Notes: generated from the letters alone by a model not told the origin. Positions 5,580-12,575 are shown, counted from the first letter of the stretch. The stretch: 17,886 bases of DNA from Rhodocyclaceae bacterium UBA2271 (GCA_002347405.1 DDXB01000064.1:123724-141609); one strand, 5' to 3'. Numbers and translations: made by a program.

Positions 5580-6878
5580 ATGCCTACTTCAGTACTACCC
5601 GCAACCAATTTGCCCGAAGCCAACTTGCCGGCGCCTTCGGCCGACGCCCAGGCCGCCAGCCAGGAATTGTCGCGCCGCATCGCCGCACGCATCGCGGCGG
5701 CCGGTGGGTGGCTCCCCTTCGTCGACTACATGGATATGGCGCTGCATTTGCCGGGGCTGGGTTACTACGCCGGCGGCTCGCACAAGTTCGGTGCCGCGGG
5801 CGACTTCGTCACGGCGCCGGAGCTCACACCGTTATTTGGCCAGGCGCTTGCCAAGCAGGTCGCGGAAGTGCTTGAAGCCGTCGCCGCCAACACGGAAAGC
5901 GCCGTCCCCATTCACGCGGCGGGAGCGGCTAACGCCGTACCCCATTCGGGGCATTTCATCCCGCCAGTCCCGCAAAAGGGATTCCCTTCGGTCACGCCGA
6001 CTTTGCTGGAAGTCGGGGCCGGTAGCGGCCGTCTCGCCGCCGATCTGCTGCTGGCACTCGAATCTCTCGGCGCACTGCCCGAGCGTTATGGCATCCTTGA
6101 ACTATCCGGCGAATTGCGCGCCCGCCAGCAGGCGACGCTGGCGGAATGTGCGCCGCATCTCGCCGGGCGCGTGGACTGGCTGGACGAACTGCCGGAGCAC
6201 TTTTCAGGCTGTGTAGTGGCCAACGAACTCCTCGATGCCTTCCCCACACATGCCGTGGCCTGGCGCGCAGCCGGAACGCAGGAACGTGGCGTGGTGCTGG
6301 CCGCGGATGGTGGCTTTTGCTGGTCCGAGCGGCCGGCGTCCGGAGCGCTTGCCGCAGCCATGGCAGCGCTGCCGGCAAGCGCCCCATATGAAAGCGAAAT
6401 CAGCCTCGCCGCGCGCGCCTGGGTGGCGGAATGGGGCCACCGTCTGGAACGTGGCGCACTGCTCCTGATCGATTACGGCTTGCCCCGCCACGAGCTGTAT
6501 CACCAAGAGCGGGATCACGGCACCCTGCGTTGTCATTACCGCCATCGCGCCCACGACAATCTTTTCTGGTGGCCCGGCCTGGCCGATATCACCAGCCATG
6601 TCGATTTCACCGCCGTTGCCGAGGCGGGTTTCGATGCCGGGCTGGAAGTGCTGGGCTATACCAACCAGGCCAGTTTCCTGATCAATTGCGGCATCGGCGA
6701 GTTGCTCGCCGCACGCCAGCAAGCCGGCGGCGAACAGGCCTTGCGCGCCAGCGGCGCCCTGAAGGTGTTGCTGGCGCCAGGAGAAATGGGCGAACTGTTC
6801 AAGGTCATTGCCCTCGGTCGGGGCATCGCAACACCCCTCTTGGGTTTTGCGCGTGGCGACCGCTGCCACGCGTTGTAA
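5580..6878 (+). CDS. SAM-dependent methyltransferase, MidA/NDUFAF7 family, with a repeat-derived insert
   Basis: A 432-residue protein of the COG1565 type. PFVDYMDMALHLPGLGYYAG (46-65) and DFVTAPELTPLFGQ (75-88) are the family N-terminal signature. LLEVGAGSGRLA (142-153) is SAM motif I. LLIDYGLPRHELYH, LRCHYRH and the GYTNQASFLI region follow. The mitochondrial homologue NDUFAF7 dimethylates an arginine of the complex I subunit NDUFS2; the bacterial substrate is not established. About 30 residues just before motif I (roughly 108-141, SAVPIHAAG through FPSVTPT) come from a dispersed repeat at 5901-6005. The same element sits in tcdA in another frame. Its start lies 24 bp from the divergent tcdA start, and recX begins one base after its stop. 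Confidence 0.82.
   Translation: MPTSVLPATNLPEANLPAPSADAQAASQELSRRIAARIAAAGGWLPFVDYMDMALHLPGLGYYAGGSHKFGAAGDFVTAPELTPLFGQALAKQVAEVLEAVAANTESAVPIHAAGAANAVPHSGHFIPPVPQKGFPSVTPTLLEVGAGSGRLAADLLLALESLGALPERYGILELSGELRARQQATLAECAPHLAGRVDWLDELPEHFSGCVVANELLDAFPTHAVAWRAAGTQERGVVLAADGGFCWSERPASGALAAAMAALPASAPYESEISLAARAWVAEWGHRLERGALLLIDYGLPRHELYHQERDHGTLRCHYRHRAHDNLFWWPGLADITSHVDFTAVAEAGFDAGLEVLGYTNQASFLINCGIGELLAARQQAGGEQALRASGALKVLLAPGEMGELFKVIALGRGIATPLLGFARGDRCHAL
5901..6005 (-). repeat. Dispersed palindromic repeat, long form plus 32-bp tail, inside the midA-like gene
   Basis: On the minus strand 6005-5933 repeats the 4864-4937 element almost exactly (CAAAGTCGGCG to GGTACGGCG). It continues into a 32-bp tail (5932-5901) that resembles the 32-bp unit duplicated at 2993-3056. 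It is read through on the plus strand as open codons in a different frame from that used in tcdA: GCCGTACCCCAT is read A-V-P-H here, whereas in tcdA the same bases are split CGT ACC CCA. Confidence 0.8.
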
Positions 6879-6879
6879 T

Positions 6880-7425
6880 ATGCAGGTCATGCAGAATAAA
6901 TCCCCCCCCGAAAACTCCGCTGCGCGGAGTTCTCCCCCCAGGGGGCCAGGAAACACTTGGGGCGGCCCGGCGCATTTCCCGCAAGAATTGCGCCAATCTC
7001 TACGGCAACGCGCCATTCGCTTGCTGGCCCGACGCGAACATACCCGCGTCGAGCTGGCGCGCAAACTGGCGCCGCATGGCGAACCGGAAGTAATCGAGAC
7101 CGTGATCGCCGAACTTGCCCGCGCGGGCTTGCAGTCCGATGCGCGGTTCGCGGAGAGCTATGTCAGGAGTCAGGCGGCGCGCCTGGGCGCGGCGCGCCTC
7201 GCCCAGACCTTGCGCACCAGGGGCGTCGATGCTGCGCTGATCGCGGCCCAACTGGAAAGTGCAGAATTGCCTGACGAGATGGCGCGTGCCGCCGCCGTCT
7301 GGACAAAAAAGTTCATCGCGGCGCCGGCCGATCGCCGCGAATGGGCCAGGCAGGCGCGCTTTCTGCAGGGACGCGGCTTTTCATCCGAAACCATCGGCAA
7401 GTTATTGAAAGCAGCTCAAGCATGA
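6880..7425 (+). CDS. recX: Regulatory protein RecX
   Basis: About 181 residues. From LRQRAIRLLARREHTRVELARKL onward it shows the three-helix repeats of RecX: EVIETVIAELARAGLQSDARFAE, then ARLGAARLAQTLRTRGVD, then ARFLQGRGFSSETIGKLL. RecX binds RecA filaments and limits recombination and the SOS response. The recA gene is not in the window. The start is uncertain: ATG at 6880 (one base after the midA stop, TAATATG) or at 6889, and neither has a strong ribosome site. The first 27 or so residues (NKSPPENSAARSSPPRGPGN and on) are encoded by a GC-rich repeat at 6902-6972, so the native start may have been replaced. The stop overlaps the lptB start (ATGA). Confidence 0.85.
   Translation: MQVMQNKSPPENSAARSSPPRGPGNTWGGPAHFPQELRQSLRQRAIRLLARREHTRVELARKLAPHGEPEVIETVIAELARAGLQSDARFAESYVRSQAARLGAARLAQTLRTRGVDAALIAAQLESAELPDEMARAAAVWTKKFIAAPADRREWARQARFLQGRGFSSETIGKLLKAAQA
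6902..6972 (+). repeat. GC-rich hairpin repeat forming the 5' part of recX
   Basis: It contains AACTCCGC-TGC-GCGGAGTT (6913-6931, perfect 8-bp stem), then CCCCCCAGGGGG (6934-6945), then CTTGGGGCGGCCCGGCG (6956-6972). The last two blocks recur on the minus strand at 3911-3950 and partly at 2919-2937. The strong stems would lie in the 5' end of the recX message. Confidence 0.65.
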
Positions 7426-8165
7426 CCACCCTTTCCGTACATAACCTGCGCAAGAAATTTCGCGCCCGCACTGTTGTCAAGGATGTCAGCCTGCACGTCG
7501 ATGGCGGCGAGGTGGTCGGCCTGCTCGGCCCCAACGGCGCGGGCAAGACCACCTGTTTCTACATGATTGTCGGCCTGGTGGCTTCGGATGGCGGCGACAT
7601 TGTCATTGCAGAGGATGGCCCTGGCAGCAAGGAAACCCGCCTCACCCACATGCCCATCCACGCGCGGGCGCGCCTGGGTTTGTCGTACCTGCCGCAGGAA
7701 AACTCGGTGTTCCGCAAGCTGACCGTCGCCGACAACATCCGCGCGGTACTGGAATTGCAGGATTACGACACGCCGACGCGCAACACCCGCCTCGACGAAT
7801 TGCTTGAGGAACTGCACATCACCCACTTGCGCGACCAGCTTGCCATTGGCTTGTCCGGCGGCGAACGGCGCCGCGTGGAAATCGCCCGTGCCCTGGCCAC
7901 CTCACCACGCTTCATTCTGCTTGACGAGCCCTTCGCCGGCGTCGATCCGATCGCCGTGCTCGACATCCAGAAGATCATCCGCTTCCTCAAGGAACGCGAC
8001 ATCGGCGTCCTGATCACCGACCACAATGTGCGCGAAACGCTCGGCATCTGCGATCGCGCCACCATCATCAACGCCGGCGAGGTCCTCGCGGCTGGACATC
8101 CGGCCGAGATCATCGATAATGAAGGTGTCCGTCGGGTTTATCTCGGCGAGCACTTCAGGATGTGA
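7422..8165 (+). CDS. lptB: LPS export ABC transporter ATP-binding protein LptB
   Basis: A 247-residue ABC ATPase. Walker A is GPNGAGKTT (36-44), the Q-loop is in YLPQENSVFRKL (Q92), the signature is LSGGERRR (144-151), Walker B is FILLDEP (164-170) and the H-loop is at H201. The YLPQE.SVFRKLTV and FAGVDPIAV wording is specific to LptB, which drives extraction of lipopolysaccharide from the inner membrane by LptFG. The ATG at 7422 is chosen because it overlaps the recX stop (ATGA) and matches the family N-terminus; a longer frame from 7341 runs inside recX. The usual partners lptC and lptA are not next to it, and midA-recX take that place. rpoN follows, as is common, after a repeat-filled 158-bp gap. 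Confidence 0.95.
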   Translation: MTTLSVHNLRKKFRARTVVKDVSLHVDGGEVVGLLGPNGAGKTTCFYMIVGLVASDGGDIVIAEDGPGSKETRLTHMPIHARARLGLSYLPQENSVFRKLTVADNIRAVLELQDYDTPTRNTRLDELLEELHITHLRDQLAIGLSGGERRRVEIARALATSPRFILLDEPFAGVDPIAVLDIQKIIRFLKERDIGVLITDHNVRETLGICDRATIINAGEVLAAGHPAEIIDNEGVRRVYLGEHFRM

Positions 8166-8169
8166 ATGA

Positions 8170-8325
8170 GCCCCCCACGCTCACTTTGTTCGCTGCCCCC
8201 CACAGGAGGGCGCATGCTGCCTAGAGGCGGCTCGTCGGCATCATTAATTCGCCCCCCACGCTCACTTTGTTCGCTGCCCCCCACGGGGGGGTGCATGCTG
8301 CCTAGAGGCGGCTCGTCGGCATCAT
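8170..8325 (+). repeat. 75-bp direct tandem duplication before rpoN
   Basis: Units 8170-8244 and 8251-8325 match at 72 of 75 positions, separated by 6 bp (period 81). Each has CCCCCCAC...CTGCCCCCCAC, a G-rich stretch, GCATGCTGCCTAGAGG and GGCTCGTCGGCATCAT. The second unit ends inside the rpoN start codon. Two of the three differences (8204, 8207) give AGGAGG in the first unit where the second has GGGGGG. Confidence 0.9.
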
Positions 8326-8327
8326 GA
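8214..8327 (+). CDS. Possible 37-residue leader peptide overlapping the rpoN start
   Basis: ATG at 8214 opens a frame that stays open through the duplicated unit, because the period of 81 is a multiple of three. It ends in TGA at 8325-8327, which overlaps the rpoN ATG (8324-8326) as ATGA. AGGAGG lies 4 bases before this ATG, whereas rpoN itself has no good ribosome site. The peptide (MLPRGGSSAS, then LIRPPRSLCSLPPTGGC, then MLPRGGSSAS again) resembles no family I know. Translational coupling into rpoN is an inference. The frame may equally be an accident of the repeat, since no selection on the peptide can be shown from one sequence. Confidence 0.35.
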   Translation: MLPRGGSSASLIRPPRSLCSLPPTGGCMLPRGGSSAS

Positions 8328-9775
8328 AGCCCACGCTCCAGCTCAAGCTCTCCCAGCATCTGGCGCTCACGCCGCAGCTGCAGCAGTCGATCCGGCTATT
8401 GCAATTGTCGTCTCTGGAACTGAATCAGGAAATCGAGCAGGCATTGCAGGAAAATCCCCTGCTGGAGCGTGAAGAAACTGAGGAGCCGGCTGGCTTCACG
8501 GGTGGCGATGACGCCATGGCACAACCGCGCAGCGAAGCTTCGGAAGCTGCGCCGCGCGAGGAGCAGGGGGCGGAGCCCGAATGGAGCCAGGACGATGCGG
8601 ACTGGCCAACCCTCGGCGGATCCCGCAGCCCGCGTGATGCCAATGACGAGGATGATGTCGGCGCCGGTGAATTGCAGGCTGCGGCCACCAGCCTGCGCGA
8701 TCACCTGATTGCTCAGTTGGCGCTGTCCCAATTGACCGGACGCGATCGGCTGCGCGTGGCCTTCCTGATCGAAGCGCTCAACGATGATGGCTATCTGGTG
8801 ACGCCACTCGAGGATCTGGTCGAGGTGCTGCCGGAGGATTTCACCGGCGAACCGGATGAACTTCTCGAAGACCTCACCATCGCCCTCATGCATCTGCAGA
8901 GCATGGATCCGCCAGGCATCGGCGCGCGCAATCCGCGTGAATGCCTGCTGCTGCAACTCGCCAACTTGCCCGCCTCGCCGGAAAATGAGCTGGCAGTTTT
9001 GGTTGTCAGCGAACACCTCGAACAACTTGCCAGCCGCGACTTCACCCGCATCAAGAAAGCTCTCGGCTGCGACGATGATGCCCTGCGCGACGCACAATCA
9101 CTGATCCTCTCGCTCAACCCCAGGCCGGGGGCGCAATATACAACGCTCGACACGCGTTACATCGTGCCGGACGCGATCGTGCGCAAGGTACGCGGCAGCT
9201 GGCAGGTACAGCTCAATCAGGAGGCGATGCCACGCCTGCGGATCAACCGGCTCTACGCCAACCTGCTGCGGCAGCAGCGCAGCAACGGTGGCAGCAATCT
9301 GGCTGGACAACTGCAGGAAGCCAAGTGGCTGATCAAGAACGTGCAGCAACGCTTCGACACCATCGCCCGCGTCAGTCAGGCCATCGTCGACCGCCAGCGC
9401 GCCTTCTTCGACCATGGCGAGGTCGCCATGCGGCCCTTGACGTTGCGTGAAATCGCCGATACGGTGAGCCTGCACGAGTCAACCATTTCACGCGTGACAA
9501 GCCAGAAGTACCTGGCCAGTCCGCGCGGCATCTACGAGCTTAAATATTTTTTCGGCAGTCACGTCGCCACCGACACGGGCGGCGCGGCTTCTTCCACCGC
9601 GATCCGGGCGCTGATCAAGCAACTGGTGGGCGCCGAGAACGGCCACAAGCCGCTTCCCGACGCCCGCATCGCGGCAATCCTCGGCGAACAGGGCATCGTC
9701 GTTGCGCGACGTACCGTCGCGAAGTACCGCGAATCCCTGAACATTCCGCCGGTTAATTTACGTAAAACTCTCTAG
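8324..9775 (+). CDS. rpoN: RNA polymerase sigma-54 factor RpoN
   Basis: A 483-residue protein of normal length. The glutamine- and leucine-rich region I (LQLKLSQHLALTPQLQQSIR, 5-24) interacts with activators and -12 DNA. An acidic, low-complexity region II follows (about 50-115), then the core-binding domain, the helix-turn-helix near 371-408 (TLREIADTVSLHESTISRVT) and the RpoN box ARRTVAKYRE (461-470), which reads the -24 element. It directs core RNA polymerase to promoters opened by NtrC-type activators such as the one at the left end of the window. It sits in the common lptB-rpoN-hpf-ptsN order. Its start codon is the end of a duplicated 75-bp repeat and lacks a good ribosome site. Confidence 0.97.
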   Translation: MKPTLQLKLSQHLALTPQLQQSIRLLQLSSLELNQEIEQALQENPLLEREETEEPAGFTGGDDAMAQPRSEASEAAPREEQGAEPEWSQDDADWPTLGGSRSPRDANDEDDVGAGELQAAATSLRDHLIAQLALSQLTGRDRLRVAFLIEALNDDGYLVTPLEDLVEVLPEDFTGEPDELLEDLTIALMHLQSMDPPGIGARNPRECLLLQLANLPASPENELAVLVVSEHLEQLASRDFTRIKKALGCDDDALRDAQSLILSLNPRPGAQYTTLDTRYIVPDAIVRKVRGSWQVQLNQEAMPRLRINRLYANLLRQQRSNGGSNLAGQLQEAKWLIKNVQQRFDTIARVSQAIVDRQRAFFDHGEVAMRPLTLREIADTVSLHESTISRVTSQKYLASPRGIYELKYFFGSHVATDTGGAASSTAIRALIKQLVGAENGHKPLPDARIAAILGEQGIVVARRTVAKYRESLNIPPVNLRKTL

Positions 9776-9785
9776 AGGATAAATA

Positions 9786-10100
9786 ATGAACCTCAACATC
9801 ACCGGACACCATATCGAAGTCACTCCCGCGTTGCGTGCATACGTCACCGGCAAAGTGGACAAGGTCATCCGCCATTTCGACCATGTCACCAGCGTCCATG
9901 TCATCCTCTCCGTGGAAAAACTCGTGCAGAAGGCCGAGATCACCCTGCATGTGAAGGGCAAGGATATCTATGCCGATAGCAGCGATACCGACCTGTATGC
10001 CTCCATCGACAAGCTGATCGACAAGCTGGATCGCCAGGTACTCAAGTACAAAAACAAGAACCAGGATCACAATCACGAACGGCCGCAAATTGAAGGCTGA
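9786..10100 (+). CDS. hpf: Ribosome hibernation promoting factor, short form
   Basis: A 104-residue protein with the single HPF/YfiA domain: MNLNITGHHIEVTPALRAYV, HFDHVTSVHVILSVEKLVQK and the ...DLYASIDKLIDKLDRQV region near the end. In the family it binds the 30S decoding centre and promotes inactive 100S ribosome dimers in stationary phase. The length marks the short gamma/beta type rather than the long form with a dimerisation tail. It follows rpoN after 10 bp; the GAGGA ribosome site (9775-9779) begins on the last base of the rpoN stop, 6 bases before the ATG. Almost certainly it is co-transcribed with rpoN. Confidence 0.95.
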   Translation: MNLNITGHHIEVTPALRAYVTGKVDKVIRHFDHVTSVHVILSVEKLVQKAEITLHVKGKDIYADSSDTDLYASIDKLIDKLDRQVLKYKNKNQDHNHERPQIEG

Positions 10101-10147
10101 AGCGACAGCCGAAAAACAACACCAATGGGCTAAACAAATTCCCCCAT

Positions 10148-10175
10148 TTGCATGCGGCGGGGCGAGGGTTATACT
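10148..10175 (+). promoter_or_regulatory. Candidate sigma-70 promoter for ptsN-hprK
   Basis: TTGCAT (10148-10153) and TATACT (10170-10175), separated by 16 bp, lie in the 149-bp hpf-ptsN gap and predict a start near 10182. This would let ptsN-hprK be expressed apart from rpoN. Consensus match only. Confidence 0.45.
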
Positions 10176-10249
10176 TCGCTTCCTCCGCCGGGAAACCCCT
10201 CCCTCCGTATTGATTAAGTAAGGCGTTTGAGCAGCTCCTTTTCAACCCG

Positions 10250-10711
10250 ATGAACCTTATTGCCAACCTTCTGACTGCCGACACCATCGTCATCGACATG
10301 GACGCCAGCAGCAAGAAACGTGTATTCGAGCAGGCCGGCCTGCTCTTCGAAAACCATCATGGCATTGCCAAAAGCGCTGTCTATGACGCCTTGTTTGCGC
10401 GCGAAAAAATGGGCTCCACCGGGCTGGGGCTCGGCATCGCCATCCCGCATGGCCGCATCAAGGGCTTGAAAGGAGCCATTGGTGCCTTTATCCGCCTGGC
10501 GGCACCCGTGCAGTTCGATGCGCCGGACGGATTGCCAGTCAGCCTGGTTTTCGTGCTGCTGGTCCCCGAGGCGGCCACCGAGCACCACCTGCAGTTGCTC
10601 TCCGAATTGGCACAGGTTTTCAGCAGCAAGACTTTCCGTGAGCAACTGATCGCCGCGCCGGATGCGGCGGCGGTTCATGCGCTCTTTGCGCAGTGGCAGT
10701 CCCCCAGCTGA
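10250..10711 (+). CDS. ptsN: Nitrogen PTS enzyme IIA (EIIA-Ntr)
   Basis: A 153-residue protein of the PTS IIA-2 fold. AIPHGRIKG carries the phosphorylated histidine H67. The N-terminus MNLIANLL, KKRVFEQAGLLFENHHGI and the FAREKMGSTGLG stretch match PtsN closely. It receives phosphate from the PtsP/NPr chain and acts in regulation (potassium transport, nitrogen and stress responses) rather than in sugar uptake. It has its own candidate promoter upstream, no strong ribosome site, and overlaps hprK by 19 bases, which suggests coupled translation of the two PTS regulators. Confidence 0.96.
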   Translation: MNLIANLLTADTIVIDMDASSKKRVFEQAGLLFENHHGIAKSAVYDALFAREKMGSTGLGLGIAIPHGRIKGLKGAIGAFIRLAAPVQFDAPDGLPVSLVFVLLVPEAATEHHLQLLSELAQVFSSKTFREQLIAAPDAAAVHALFAQWQSPS

Positions 10712-11646
10712 TCGTTGCGCAGCTGTTCGAGCGCAATCGCGAACGGCTTCAATTCACCTGGATCGGCGGCGACCTAAACCGCCCGATTGCCGTCAACCGC
10801 GACGATGTCTCGCCGGCCGACCTGATCGGCCACCTCAACCTGATTCACCCCGACCGCGTGCAGGTGCTCGGCTCGCCGGAAATTCTCTGGTACAAGCGTC
10901 ACAACCGGGGCGACGACGGCAAGGGCAAGCACCACTTCGCGCAAATCATTTCCGCAAAGCCGCCGGCAGTGATTGTTGCCGATGACTGCGACGTCCTCGA
11001 AGAAATCCGCAGCGCCTGCGCAGACAACGACACGCCGCTGTTGACCACGCCCCTGCCGACAGCACAGGTCATCGACGCGCTACGCGTCTACGTTTCCCGA
11101 CAGCTGGCCGAAACCATCACCCTGCATGGCGTGTTCATGGACGTGCTGGGCATCGGCGTCCTGATTACCGGCGATTCCGGCGTCGGCAAAAGCGAGCTCG
11201 GTCTCGAATTGATCACTCGTGGCCATGGCCTGGTCGCCGATGACGTGGTCGAGGTCTCGCGCATCGCGCCCGATGCGCTGGAGGGCTATTGCCCGGCACT
11301 GCTGAAAGACTTCATCGAGGTGCGCGGTCTGGGCCTGCTGAACATTCGCACCGTCTTTGGCGAAACCGCCCTGCGGCGCAAGATGCGCCTCAAGTTGATC
11401 GTCCATCTGCAACGTCCAAACGCCGATCTGTTTGAAATGGCCCGTCTGCCGATTGATGCACTGTCCGAAAGCGTTCTGGGCGTCCCGGTGCGCAAGGTGG
11501 TGCTGCCGGTTGCCGCTGGCCGCAACCTGGCGGTCCTGCTCGAAGCCGCGGTGCGTGCGACCATCCTGCTGCTGCGTGGCATCGACAGCATGGAAGAGTT
11601 CCTGCAGCGCCAGCAGCGCGCCCTGGAAAGCGGAACTTCAGAGTAG
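10693..11646 (+). CDS. hprK: HPr kinase/phosphorylase HprK
   Basis: A 317-residue protein with the C-terminal P-loop GDSGVGKS (160-167), the following LGLELITRGHGLVADD stretch and the HprK signature EVRGLGLLNI (209-218). The N-terminal half (1-130) fits the HprK regulatory domain. HprK phosphorylates and dephosphorylates a serine of HPr; in proteobacteria, where sugar PTS permeases are often absent, it is thought to serve regulation with PtsN. The start is a GTG at 10693, inside ptsN, because the conserved N-terminus (VPQLIVAQLFERNRERLQ) begins right there. rapZ, which often follows hprK in related genomes, is absent: a hairpin and repeats come next. No ptsH or ptsI is in view. Confidence 0.95.
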   Translation: MAVPQLIVAQLFERNRERLQFTWIGGDLNRPIAVNRDDVSPADLIGHLNLIHPDRVQVLGSPEILWYKRHNRGDDGKGKHHFAQIISAKPPAVIVADDCDVLEEIRSACADNDTPLLTTPLPTAQVIDALRVYVSRQLAETITLHGVFMDVLGIGVLITGDSGVGKSELGLELITRGHGLVADDVVEVSRIAPDALEGYCPALLKDFIEVRGLGLLNIRTVFGETALRRKMRLKLIVHLQRPNADLFEMARLPIDALSESVLGVPVRKVVLPVAAGRNLAVLLEAAVRATILLLRGIDSMEEFLQRQQRALESGTSE

Positions 11647-11664
11647 GCTAACCTTCAGGTTAGC
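11647..11664 (+). terminator. Hairpin directly after hprK, candidate terminator
   Basis: GCTAACC-TTCA-GGTTAGC is a perfect 7-bp stem with a tetraloop, beginning right at the end of the hprK stop codon. No T-run follows, so it may be Rho-assisted or an mRNA-stabilising stem. Confidence 0.45.
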
Positions 11665-11694
11665 GAGTTAGGTGTTGGCAATTCCGGTCACCCA

Positions 11695-11787
11695 CTGGAT
11701 AGCGTCTTGCTCAATGCCGAACTGCTGGCCGAGGTCGACACGGCAAGGAAAGTTGCCTGTGGCTATCGTTCGCCGCGTGAAATATAA
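11695..11787 (+). pseudogene. Possible scrap of an IS3-type transposase C-terminus
   Basis: One frame reads LDSVLLNAELLAEVDTARKV, then ACGYRSPREI and stop. LNAEL.. followed by GYRSPRE resembles the end of IS3-family integrase-type transposases (RDE.LN.E ... RPHSSLGYRSP), with the middle about 15 residues missing. No inverted repeats, start codon or DDE motif is visible. The match is from memory and short, so it may be chance. The dispersed repeat begins at its stop codon. Confidence 0.25.
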
Positions 11788-11850
11788 AGTCGGCGCTGGC
11801 GGGATGGAATGCCCCGCATGGGGTAAGGCGTTAGCGCACGTGCGCTACCC
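11786..11850 (+). repeat. Dispersed modular repeat, intermediate form
   Basis: AAAGTCGGCG joins directly to CTGGCGGGATGGAATGCCCC, then GCATGGGGTAAGGCGTTAGC. Relative to the copies inside tcdA and midA it lacks exactly the 27-bp block but keeps the 21-bp CCCC..GGGG palindrome. It lies between converging hprK and livF, ending 2 bases before the livF stop codon. Confidence 0.75.
11832..11847 (-). terminator. 16-bp perfect palindrome just past livF, candidate terminator stem
   Basis: TAGCGCACGTGCGCTA is a perfect palindrome 5 bases beyond the livF stop on the minus strand. It could form the 3' stem of the liv operon message or bind a dimeric protein. It lies in the tail of the repeat at 11786-11850, and there is no T-tract. 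Confidence 0.4.
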
Positions 11851-11852
11851 AG

Positions 11853-12575
11853 CTAGCTCACCGCAGCGTCAGCACCCGCCGAGACACCGAGGAATCTTTG
11901 CTGCAAGCCGCGGTCAGCGGCCAGTTCGCTGGCCTTGAGGGTCCGCTCGATACGACCATTGACCATGACGGCAACGGCATCGGCGACTTCCAGGGCGACG
12001 CCAAGGTTCTGCTCGATCAGCAGCAGGGCAATATCGCCTTCAGCAACCATTCCCTTGAGGGTTGCCACGATCTGCTCGACCATCAGCGGAGCGAGTCCCT
12101 CGGTCGGTTCGTCCATGATCAGCAGGCGCGGGTTGCACAGCAGGGCACGGGCGATGGCGAGCATCTGCTGCTCACCCCCCGACAGGGCGGCGCCACTGTT
12201 GCGGCGGCGCTCGAAGAGCCGTGGAAACACCTCATACACGCGTTCACGCGTCCATTTCTGCGCGCCCGGACGTTCTACCAGGCGCAGATGCTCTTCAACC
12301 GTCAGGCTCGGGAAAATGCGGCGTCCTTGCGGTACCAGGGCGACGCCGCGCCGCGCAATCTGGTAGGAATGCTGGCCGACCAGTTCGCAGGCGTCGAAGC
12401 GCACACTGCCAGCGGTGATCGGCACCATGCCCATGATGGCGTTGCATAGCGTCGACTTGCCCATGCCGTTGCGGCCGACCACCGCCAGGGGCCGGTCGGC
12501 GAGTTCGAGCTCCACCCCGTGCAGGATGCAGCTCTTGCCGTATTGAACTTCAAGCCCCTTGATTTGCAGCAGCAT
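11853..12575 (-). CDS. livF: Branched-chain amino acid-type ABC transporter ATPase LivF
   Basis: A 240-residue ABC ATPase with Walker A GRNGMGKST (34-42), LVPQGRRIFPSLTVEEHL around the Q-loop (typical of LivF), signature LSGGEQQ (131-137) and Walker B LLIMDEP (151-157) followed by TEGLAP. It hydrolyses ATP with LivG under the LivH/LivM membrane pair. I chose the ATG at 12575 (MLLQIKGLEVQYG) because the family starts there; the longer frame to 12668 lies inside livG. It overlaps the livG end by 26 bases. It is the last gene of the operon. The substrate is not given by the ATPase; the family also includes importers of aromatic compounds, urea and amides. Confidence 0.93.
   Translation of the reverse strand: MLLQIKGLEVQYGKSCILHGVELELADRPLAVVGRNGMGKSTLCNAIMGMVPITAGSVRFDACELVGQHSYQIARRGVALVPQGRRIFPSLTVEEHLRLVERPGAQKWTRERVYEVFPRLFERRRNSGAALSGGEQQMLAIARALLCNPRLLIMDEPTEGLAPLMVEQIVATLKGMVAEGDIALLLIEQNLGVALEVADAVAVMVNGRIERTLKASELAADRGLQQRFLGVSAGADAAVS

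Noticed and set aside
5557..5592. TACAAT -10 box for a leaderless tcdA transcript
   Set aside because: The -10 match is good but no -35 is visible at 17 bp; too weak to list as a promoter.
11672..11938. Plus-strand open frame of 88 codons after hprK
   Set aside because: It runs through the repeat and into the antisense of livF with no family resemblance; a different frame there gives the weak transposase-like match.
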